Shown: positions 44,197 through 51,091 of the stretch, in pieces
Numbering within the stretch: the first letter of the stretch is position 1
How the letters are laid out: every line of letters starts with the position of its first letter
Source of the DNA: DASVEE01 sp036380735
GTDB taxonomy: Bacteria; Acidobacteriota; Thermoanaerobaculia; Gp7-AA8
Assembly: GCA_036380735.1 (NCBI GenBank)
Contig: DASVEE010000071.1
Coordinates: 166,173-230,172, forward strand
Direction of reading: 5' to 3'
DNA length: 64,000 nucleotides
Position numbers and translations under genes: made by a program
The notes under the pieces: model-generated
Told to the model about the DNA's origin: nothing
The model's database searches: none
Seen by the model: only the letters and a program-made list of their open reading frames with translations

Positions 44197-46325
44197 CAGC
44201 GTTCTCTTTCCCGTTGCGGCCAGAGCGTGCCGGCGTCGAGGCGGGTGACCCCGCCGGCAGTGACGACTGCCCCGAGACAGGTGTCACCAGGCCGTGGCCC
44301 GCTGCAGAGCTGGTACTCGCCCGGTTCGACCGTCAGGAGAAACTCTCCGTCGACCAGCTCGCGCGCGGCGCCACCCGGATGGCGTGGCGCCAGCAGGAAG
44401 GGGAGCGCGAGCGCCGCCGCCCCGCGGCGGACGATCGGCCACGGCGGTGCGCCGTCCAGCGCGATCGCGAGCCGGCCGGCAGCGGCGGACATCTGCACGA
44501 CAGGAGGCGCGTCGCCGTGGAGAGGGACGCGGTCGAGTTTGACCGGAAGGCCGGGCGCGATGATCGCGACATCGAGGAACGGCGTGCCGGACGGCACGTC
44601 GGCGGTGAAGGTGCCGGTCGGGCCGGTGACGTACTCGCGCGGCCGCCCCTGGACGACCGCGTGGATCATCGCGCCGACGACGGGGGCGCCATTGAGCTGG
44701 CGAATGGCGATGCGAACCGTCGCAGGTTCGCGCATCACCAGCGTGAGGGGAGCAGGCTCACCGCTGGCGACGGTGGCCGCCACCCGATCGCTTTCCACGC
44801 TGCCTGAGCGGGCGCGCACCGTCACCTCGCCGCACGCCAGACCGGTGACCATGAAAGTCCCGTCGTCACCGCTCGCGGCGTTTGCATCGAACGCCGCACC
44901 GCGCAGGACGAGGATGTCGGCACCGCGGACGGGGTTCCCCATTTCGTCCACCACCTTGCCGGCCACGCTTCCCGCGGGCAGATGAACGTCGACGGTCGCC
45001 ACCTCTTCTCCTTCGCGGCGCCGGACGTCGGCCGCGGAGCGGACCTGCTGCGTGCGCTCACGCGGGGTAATGCGCACGCGCCAGCGTCCCTCGTCCGGCA
45101 CCGCGCCGTCGAAGGCGCCATCGGCTCCGGTCGAGAACGTGAGCGTCCGGCCGCCGGCGTCGAAGGCGATGGTCCCTTCCACCGGCTGCTCGCCGATGAA
45201 GACCGTGCCGCGGATCGGGATCTCTCCGATCGCGATGGCCACCCGTTCGCGGTCGTTCTCCACCTGGAGCTCGCGTGTGGCGACGGTGCTCCCGGCCGGA
45301 TCGAGGATCGCCAGGTGGTAGCGGCCACGCGGCAGCTTCCCGGCCGACCAGTGGCCGCTGTGAGTCGTCGAGCCGGCGGTGACGCGCTCCCGGCCGGTGC
45401 CGCGGAGGGTGACCCGGTCGAGCTCCACGCGCCACGGCAGCTCCGGCTTCGGCGACGGCGGTGTGACGTGCACGTCGAGCAGCGCCAACGGCGTGAGGAG
45501 CAGCGGCTCCGCCACGACGACCTCCACGTCATCGACGCGCAGTTCCTCCAGGAGCGCCGGGGAGGCATCGCTGGCGCGGGCGGCGAGCGTGAAGACTCCC
45601 GGCGTGACGCCGGTGAGCTGGAAGAATCCGCGCGCGTTCGCTTTGGCGCTGAGCCGCCGGGCGCCGAGCCTCGCGTGCGTGAACGCATCGTCGCCATAGA
45701 CGGCGGGCGTCAGCTCCACGGTCACTTCCTCCGCCGAGCGGTCGTTGCGGGCGACCCATCCGGCCACGGAGCCGCCCCGTTCGAGCTGCACGGTGCCGGC
45801 GCTTGCGGTGGCCGGTGCGACGTCCCAGAGGTAGACCGGTGCGAAGCCGTCGGCCAGCAGCCGCACGTCGACGGTCGTCGACGGCAGCTCACAGACCCAG
45901 CGACGCTCTCGGACGCGGCACGCCGTCTCGGTTGCCGCGATGGCCGCTCCGCCGGGCGGCGCCTGCACGACTGCGCGGAGCGTTTCCGGAGCGGCGATGC
46001 CGGGTCGCGTCCGCAACTCGCCGCGAAGCAGCCGTTTGCGCCACGCCGGCATCGTCACCTCCGCGGGGCCGGCCGGCAGCTCTACCGGCGGCGCCCAGCA
46101 GTCCTCCGAAGCGAGCGTGATGCGCCACGCCGTCCCATGCGGCAGTGCGACCGAGGCCTCGCTCTCACCGAGCAAGCGCTGCACGGCCGTCCCTGCGCCG
46201 GTCGCATGAATGCTTCCGCTGCACGGCGCACCATCCATCGGCTGCAGCCGTACGCCGACGGTAGCCGCGCTCAGGGAGAGAGCGCCGAGCCACACCGCGA
46301 CGAATGCTGCGAGGAGGCGCGCCAC
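44196..46325 (-). CDS. Secreted carboxypeptidase-regulatory-like repeat protein
   Basis: GTG start at 46325 chosen because the signal peptide (VARLLAAFVAVWLGALSLSAA) begins there; the frame upstream is a shadow of other genes. The 709-residue product has about seven beta-sandwich modules with GGSVAGWV, GEIPIRGTVFIGEQPVEGT, PAGSVAGKVVDEMGNPVRGADI and DGTFMVTGLACGEVTV, the carboxypeptidase-regulatory-like pattern. Cysteines at CSGSIH, EDCW, ACRV/WVCE and LCSG/DTCLG may form disulfides. It is located six bases downstream of the Cys-rich mini-gene and one base from the PDZ gene. It is probably a periplasmic or surface scaffold; function unknown. Confidence 0.78.
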   Translation of the reverse strand: MARLLAAFVAVWLGALSLSAATVGVRLQPMDGAPCSGSIHATGAGTAVQRLLGESEASVALPHGTAWRITLASEDCWAPPVELPAGPAEVTMPAWRKRLLRGELRTRPGIAAPETLRAVVQAPPGGAAIAATETACRVRERRWVCELPSTTVDVRLLADGFAPVYLWDVAPATASAGTVQLERGGSVAGWVARNDRSAEEVTVELTPAVYGDDAFTHARLGARRLSAKANARGFFQLTGVTPGVFTLAARASDASPALLEELRVDDVEVVVAEPLLLTPLALLDVHVTPPSPKPELPWRVELDRVTLRGTGRERVTAGSTTHSGHWSAGKLPRGRYHLAILDPAGSTVATRELQVENDRERVAIAIGEIPIRGTVFIGEQPVEGTIAFDAGGRTLTFSTGADGAFDGAVPDEGRWRVRITPRERTQQVRSAADVRRREGEEVATVDVHLPAGSVAGKVVDEMGNPVRGADILVLRGAAFDANAASGDDGTFMVTGLACGEVTVRARSGSVESDRVAATVASGEPAPLTLVMREPATVRIAIRQLNGAPVVGAMIHAVVQGRPREYVTGPTGTFTADVPSGTPFLDVAIIAPGLPVKLDRVPLHGDAPPVVQMSAAAGRLAIALDGAPPWPIVRRGAAALALPFLLAPRHPGGAARELVDGEFLLTVEPGEYQLCSGPRPGDTCLGAVVTAGGVTRLDAGTLWPQRERER

Positions 46326-46330
46326 GTGGG

Positions 46331-46498
46331 TCAGACCTGGTAGCACGGAGTGCCTTCGCACCGCGGGTAGTCGCAGTACACGCCGCCGTCCCTGGTCTTG
46401 TAGCACATCTGCTTTTCGGTGCAGGACGCCATGTACGCCGGGTTGTTCAGCGAGAGGTAACAGTGAGCATGGCAGCTCGACTGGCCGCACGACTTCAT
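46331..46498 (-). CDS. Cysteine-rich 55-residue peptide (eight Cys)
   Basis: This frame starts at ATG 46498 (MKSCGQSSCHAHCYL) and ends TGA at 46331-46333. It is 55 residues long with cysteines at 4, 9, 13, 26, 32, 42, 47 and 52. It begins 5 bases after the stop of the EF-hand gene and ends 5 bases before the next start, exactly fitting the operon. No signal peptide is visible, which is odd for such a disulfide-like pattern. It may be a metal-binding mini-protein, a peptide exported by another route, or a RiPP-like precursor. I know no homologue. The tight fit and residue pattern argue that it is real. Confidence 0.6.
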   Translation of the reverse strand: MKSCGQSSCHAHCYLSLNNPAYMASCTEKQMCYKTRDGGVYCDYPRCEGTPCYQV

Positions 46499-46503
46499 CG
46501 AAA

Positions 46504-47529
46504 TCAGGGCACGCGTACGAAGTAGATGTCGTAGTACGCGTCGGTTTGCTGGCCGCGCTGCAGCAGCGCGCGGAACTTGTACATGTTGCCGGCTCTATCG
46601 TGCCGATGAGTTGCCTTATAGCGCAGACCGAGGGCAGTGATGTCCGAGCTGGCGAGCCGTACAACCTCATGCGGTTCCGAACGGCCGTTGTGGTTGGTGT
46701 CGGTCCAGAGCAACAACAGGCCCCACTTAGCGTCGTCGGCATCCACCTGTCCGTTGCCGTCGCCGTCGAGATCAGAAAGGGCGTCGAATCCATTGTCAGC
46801 CGCTGTTCCGTCTGATTTCCGGGTGTAGTTGCCGAAGAGCTCGGAACCGTCGTCGACAACTTCATTGCCGTTCCGATCGAGCGCAAGGAAAGCCATGGCG
46901 GCGCCGCGGCTCGTCCACGTGATGCGTTCCGGAATGCCCTCGGCCGTCAGATCGAATTCAACGGGGTCGGCGGCATCCGAGAGTCGATAACCGCCTCGTT
47001 CCATGTTGATGACGATCGGCGAGAGCTGACACTCCTCGGGCGGGGTGTATTCGGTGCACGTGGTACCGGTCGGCGGACACGTCCCGTCGGCCGCGGGTTC
47101 CTTGCAGGTCGCCGTACCTCCACCTCCGCCGCCACCCCCACCACTAGGCGCACACCGCTGCCCACCTGACCACGATTCGCTTGTCGAGTTGAATGGCCCC
47201 GCCGGTTCTGCGGTCACAGTCAAAGCTGTCGTGTAGCACGCACCGGGGACGGCGGGGCCCCGCAGGGTGTAGCTATAGATACCGTCGCCCGTAACTGATG
47301 TTTGAAACGCACCCGCGCCGGTGGTGCTGGTCACGCTATGTGTTCCGGAGAGGACGGCACTTGCAAGTTGGTTCAAATCGTTCAGGTACTCGGCTTTGCC
47401 GAACGACGCGAAGTCCCTCTCGATCGGCAGCAGAAAGACGGAACCCCGGAGATACGCAGCGCGCGCGATGTTGGTCACGAGAAAGACGGTGACTACAAGA
47501 CCTCCAATCAACATCCACCGCCTGTTCAT
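46504..47529 (-). CDS. Membrane-anchored/secreted EF-hand-like calcium-binding protein
   Basis: ATG 47529 (MNRRWMLIGGLVVTVFLV) gives a hydrophobic N-terminus that is either a pilin-like/signal segment or an anchor; ATG 47535 is an alternative. The 341-residue product contains a domain with one disulfide candidate, then a nine-Gly linker and a Cys-rich stretch (TATCKEPAADGTCPPTGTTC). Three EF-hand-like loops follow: DRNGNEVVDDGSE, DLDGDGNGQVDADD and DTNHNGRSEPHE. These loops bind calcium in many bacterial surface proteins. It overlaps the upstream gene stop and is followed by the Cys-rich mini-gene. The exact role is unknown. Confidence 0.75.
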   Translation of the reverse strand: MNRRWMLIGGLVVTVFLVTNIARAAYLRGSVFLLPIERDFASFGKAEYLNDLNQLASAVLSGTHSVTSTTGAGAFQTSVTGDGIYSYTLRGPAVPGACYTTALTVTAEPAGPFNSTSESWSGGQRCAPSGGGGGGGGGTATCKEPAADGTCPPTGTTCTEYTPPEECQLSPIVINMERGGYRLSDAADPVEFDLTAEGIPERITWTSRGAAMAFLALDRNGNEVVDDGSELFGNYTRKSDGTAADNGFDALSDLDGDGNGQVDADDAKWGLLLLWTDTNHNGRSEPHEVVRLASSDITALGLRYKATHRHDRAGNMYKFRALLQRGQQTDAYYDIYFVRVP

Positions 47530-48242
47530 ACGCATCCGCCTTCGATATGCCGTAATAGCTCGGCGCTGCTCAGGAGATCCGAGCTGATGAACATGTTGAC
47601 GGCGATCACTTCGTACATGAACCGGTCGAGCCGCTCGGGTCCAAATTCGTTTCGTGCTGCTTTCAGCGCGGCGGCACGACTACGACAAAGGTCGGCATGC
47701 CGCGTCGCCACTGCGGTTTCGTGGCGTACGTTGTCGCTCTGGTCTGCGCGAGCGGTGGTAATGAGGATGCGCACCGCGCGAATGTCGGCGAGATACGGCG
47801 CAGAGATAGACTCCAGCCTCAACCAGAAATCGGCTGGCAGGCCGTGTTGCCGGACTTCTGGCATCAAGCCCTTTCGGATGAGCGGTCCGGTGGTGTCGGT
47901 GATGAATGCAATATCCACGAGCTCACCGAAGACTTCGTGCGGAAGAAACAGCTCAGGATGCGTCTTACCGCTGAATGCGTCGACGGTGGCCCGCGTCTCC
48001 GAACCTGCCGCGGGAGCCGCTGTGGTTCGGGTGCGGTCCCTGTAACGCACACGTTCGCGCGCCCTCTCCCCATTTGTCCGAACCGCAATGCGCTCCTCCA
48101 GCGTCCACTCCCATGCGGGTTTCGCAGTCGACGAGGCTGTTGGGGCCTCGGGAGTCGCGTGAACCGGACGTTTCTGGTCCGAAGCCAACGTGATCGGGAC
48201 GATCAACGAGCCGCAGAGTAGTAGAAGGATGATCGCTCGCAT
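47526..48242 (-). CDS. Secreted hypothetical protein, first gene of the operon
   Basis: A 238-residue protein with a signal peptide (RAIILLLLCGSLIVPITLAS). The mature part starts with a Pro/Ala-rich stretch, then a helical domain: HEVFGELVDIAFITDTTGPL, LPADFWLRLESISAPYLADI and RSRAAALKAARNEFGPERLDRFMYE. I recognise no family. Its stop overlaps the start of the EF-hand gene by 4 bases, so the products are probably made together. Upstream lies the gene-poor 48.2-48.97 kb region, which should hold the operon promoter; none is obvious. Confidence 0.65.
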   Translation of the reverse strand: MRAIILLLLCGSLIVPITLASDQKRPVHATPEAPTASSTAKPAWEWTLEERIAVRTNGERARERVRYRDRTRTTAAPAAGSETRATVDAFSGKTHPELFLPHEVFGELVDIAFITDTTGPLIRKGLMPEVRQHGLPADFWLRLESISAPYLADIRAVRILITTARADQSDNVRHETAVATRHADLCRSRAAALKAARNEFGPERLDRFMYEVIAVNMFISSDLLSSAELLRHIEGGCV

Positions 48243-48409
48243 TTGCGTACGGTACTCATCGTAGTTCGTTCCGTCAATAAGTAGCTGATGCGTTCCGGCG
48301 CAAAGTGGCGCGGGTCCGTTTCAGGTCACGGCTCTATCGCTTCATCGTCCAAATCGAAAGCTCGATGATGATCATTGCCGCGTCACGAAGCGTCCGGCCC
48401 TGATGGGGC

Positions 48410-48530
48410 GTCAGGAACTTGCGTGGAGTCTCGTAGGCGGGCTCGCCAGCAGATCGCCAACGCTCGTCTCCAGTGCGTCAGCGACCCGCTGCAGCTTGAA
48501 GGCTCCCGGAAAAGTCCCGCGTCATGACGT
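48410..48530 (-). pseudogene. Remnant of an XRE-family regulator
   Basis: On the minus strand one frame reads FKLQRVADALETSVGDLLAS, the second half of a typical Cro/CI helix-turn-helix (QRVADALxxSVxDLL), followed by a stop at about 48410. The N-terminal helices are missing and the frame upstream is disrupted. Deletion debris is the simplest reading. Confidence 0.45.
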
Positions 48531-48690
48531 CATTCGCTCACGCGGCCGCCGTGCCGGCGCGCATGCAACAGTCTCCATTGCCCCAGCGCGTTGATCGCGG
48601 TGGCGATAGAGGTTACGGAGGCCTCGCGTCGCGTCGATCAACGCGTTCACCTCGGAATGCTTCGCCGGATATCGCATTCCGTTCAGCCCG
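48531..48690 (-). pseudogene. Degenerate tyrosine recombinase (integrase) fragment
   Basis: On the minus strand the frame RYPAKHSEVNALIDATRGL, continuing RNLYRHRDQ, matches the start of a phage-integrase catalytic domain (xLTxxEVxxLIxAA...HRDxxMI). After a one-base shift the catalytic arginine box ARRHGGRVSE follows (usual RHGLRVSE), then a stop. The rest of the domain is absent. It marks the left side of the lower-GC island. Confidence 0.5.
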
Positions 48691-48965
48691 GACCATACGT
48701 TCGATCACGCCGTTCCGGGAAGTAGGACGCTTCAAGGACGGCCAGAGGGTGGGTTCACAGCTTCTTTCCGCGGCTCAGTTGAGCCGGGCTCCACAAGATG
48801 TAGGCACTCCACGCGACGACGGCCGGAGCTTTGCCCTCCCGAGCAGAGACGGCGGGACAGAGCTTTGCTCTGCGTGCCAAAACGACGCCGACCACATTTG
48901 GAAGCGACACCGGCCGAGCCAAAGGAGAAGGTCTGGCACCGTGAGGTACTCTCTGCGAAAGCCGC
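48691..48965. other. Gene-free stretch
   Basis: No convincing gene, repeat or known motif is seen between the integrase fragment and the thyX stop. Short frames on both strands lack start signals. With the two remnants above it makes up the 723-base gap at the left edge of the island. Confidence 0.4.
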
Positions 48966-49973
48966 TCAACCGCTACGCCATGGCAAAGGTATCCCGAGTT
49001 GCACGAGCGTTCGCTCCAACTCAGTCCTTTCCCTGTTCGGCTTCAAACGTCCTCCACTGTCCGTGGTTAGAAAACCGCTCTCTGCCGCGATCCGATTTGC
49101 CAAGTCGAGATCGGACCTGACGACGGCGCGAATAATGTCAACGCCAATCCTCGAGAGTTGAACGGCATGCGCGCGGTAGTCGAGAAAGGCCTCCCACGTA
49201 ACCGGTACCCACTTAGCGACGATCTGCTCGGCGATCGTCTGCGCATACGATCGAATCTCCGCCTGGGCACTGCTGTCCATGCGCAGACGGAGAAAGTGCA
49301 GAAGGTTGTGCAAATTCACCTTCCAGTACGCCTCGGTGTAAGTAGACAGCGGCAGGTCCTTGCGCGCTTGTTCACGGGCTACCCCCGCAGCAAGCCTCTC
49401 CTCGTAGAGATGTCGAGCCTGTTCCTGAGCGGCGCGTTCCGCGGTCGAGAGCTGCGCGCCCCGGTCAGGATCAACGTAGCCGCCGCTTCCTTGCCGATTA
49501 CCCTCCGACTGCAGACGCCACTCTCCAGGCGCCGTTCTCTGAGCTGCGTCAATAGCGACAGAGTAGCGGGTAGAGTACTCGTTAACGCTTGCGGTACGAT
49601 GGCGTATCCATTGGCGCCACGTGTCCATTGGAACTCGCACGTGGAGCTTGATCTCGCACATCTCGAATGGTGTGGTGTGCGAATGGCGCATTAGGTATCG
49701 AATCAGGCCCCGGTCGTCGTGTACGCGTTTTGTTCCGCGGCCATATGACACCCTGGCCGCCTGGACGACGGCCGAATCGTCGCCCATGTAATCGACCGCT
49801 CGAACAAATCCGTCGTCGAGGACCCGAAATGGATGACCGAGGATAGCGTCGATCACGGGCGAGTTCGGACGTGCGAGTACGTCCGGGACGGTATCTTCGG
49901 TGATGTCCACGGTTTTGCTCCGCTCCGGAGGAACGGCCGCGCCCCGGCGGCGTGAGGGTCGCCGTCCTAACAT
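48966..49973 (-). CDS. thyX: Flavin-dependent thymidylate synthase ThyX
   Basis: The 335-residue protein has the ThyX signature RHRTASVNEYSTRYS at 124-138 (RHRx7S), which binds FAD and dUMP. The conserved VSYGRGTKRVHDDRGLIRYLMRHSHTTPFE and LHNLLHFLRLRMDSSAQAEIRSYA are also intact. It methylates dUMP with methylenetetrahydrofolate and FADH2. It is longer than minimal forms (220-250), with about 45 extra residues at each end, as in some other phyla. Its ATG lies inside the 3' end of the upstream CARF-like gene (7-base overlap), so it is translationally coupled to the kinase-ATPase operon. It may be the cell's only thymidylate synthase or a system-specific copy; the window cannot tell. Confidence 0.92.
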   Translation of the reverse strand: MLGRRPSRRRGAAVPPERSKTVDITEDTVPDVLARPNSPVIDAILGHPFRVLDDGFVRAVDYMGDDSAVVQAARVSYGRGTKRVHDDRGLIRYLMRHSHTTPFEMCEIKLHVRVPMDTWRQWIRHRTASVNEYSTRYSVAIDAAQRTAPGEWRLQSEGNRQGSGGYVDPDRGAQLSTAERAAQEQARHLYEERLAAGVAREQARKDLPLSTYTEAYWKVNLHNLLHFLRLRMDSSAQAEIRSYAQTIAEQIVAKWVPVTWEAFLDYRAHAVQLSRIGVDIIRAVVRSDLDLANRIAAESGFLTTDSGGRLKPNRERTELERTLVQLGIPLPWRSG

Positions 49974-51091
49974 GGTGCAATCTCAAGATACTTATGTCGC
50001 TCAGCTTCGGCTATCGAAGCAAGCGTGATAGGCCAATCGCCCAAGTCGACTGACCAGAGTGCCGCAACACCACTACTGTATTCAGGGACAAACCCTTCGG
50101 GGGACGGATACTCTATGTGGATGTCTGGGTGAAGAGACTTGATTATGTGGCAAGCCACAGCTTGCATCTTGCTGCCGGATGGAGCCAGCAAAACGCGGTG
50201 ATTAGCGGAGAGACCCCAGTAGAGCTCAAGGAGCAGTTGAACCGACTCGCGATAATCGAGGGTTGACGTGACTCGCGCCGGCATTGAATGCGAATCTGGG
50301 CTGAGGGGGTTGTCTTCTTCCCACTCGGCGCGAACCTGCGCGTGTATCCATGCTGTAGCAGCCTCACGCCATGAATGCACTGGCGGGCGGCTGTTGATCA
50401 GGAACAGACGTCCGGGGAACACGGTGTTGAGCAGTACCTGCGTGAGAATGTCGTTGAATGACATGAAAACAATCGCTGCTGTTGGCTGCCCTTGCATCGC
50501 GACGCTCGCAAGAGAATCCACGCGCACGACTCCATGGACACCCGTGAACACTTGAAGCGACGGCTGATGGATCTCATTCGCAATGCGCGCGTTACTGAAC
50601 TCGTCTTGCGTTGGACGATAGCGCTCCGCCTCAGCGTACAGCAGGACGATATGCAGATTAGCCCGGCGACACACCTCTAGGACCAGGAGGATAGCGAGCT
50701 TTGACATCGTGGAAATGTCTATCAGGACGCGCCGTGCTCCTGACGCCGCAATTTGCCGAGCGAGACGCGCTTCGAAGTCCGATGGCGCAAATCTGTCGTA
50801 CATGACGACATCATCAGGACTGATGGATACGCCCTTGCTTTGCAGTGCGGTTCGTACGTCGCCAAGCCGATTGGCCGAGTTCGCAGGATGGTAGTCCAGC
50901 AAGATACCTCTGGCGCCGTGCGCGGCGACGACCATATCTGTGATGGCCATCGTCCGGTCCTCAAATCCGGGCGCATGAATGACCAAGTCACGGTCGCTTA
51001 GTCGGAAGCTCGCGCCCTGCTGCACACGTGGTAAGCGATCGAAGATAGCCGTGGCGGTGACCTCATCGTAAGGCGCGTCAGTCCTCATCAT
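49967..51091 (-). CDS. Two-lobed CARF-like sensor candidate of unknown family
   Basis: A 374-residue soluble protein. The first lobe is a Rossmann-like alternation with GARRVLIDISTMSKLAILLVL (DISTMSK at 125-131) and VLLYAEAERYRPTQDEF (152-165). A second lobe repeats the plan with VLLAPSGSKMQAVACHIIKS (303-318) and HIEYPSPEGF. A D/P-S-x-S/T-K loop at the end of a strand followed by a helix resembles the ligand loop of CARF-type nucleotide sensors. No nuclease or other effector motif is seen. It overlaps the kinase-ATPase gene by 14 bases and thyX by 7. I infer a sensor or regulatory subunit; the family is not known to me. Confidence 0.6.
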   Translation of the reverse strand: MMRTDAPYDEVTATAIFDRLPRVQQGASFRLSDRDLVIHAPGFEDRTMAITDMVVAAHGARGILLDYHPANSANRLGDVRTALQSKGVSISPDDVVMYDRFAPSDFEARLARQIAASGARRVLIDISTMSKLAILLVLEVCRRANLHIVLLYAEAERYRPTQDEFSNARIANEIHQPSLQVFTGVHGVVRVDSLASVAMQGQPTAAIVFMSFNDILTQVLLNTVFPGRLFLINSRPPVHSWREAATAWIHAQVRAEWEEDNPLSPDSHSMPARVTSTLDYRESVQLLLELYWGLSANHRVLLAPSGSKMQAVACHIIKSLHPDIHIEYPSPEGFVPEYSSGVAALWSVDLGDWPITLASIAEAERHKYLEIAPC

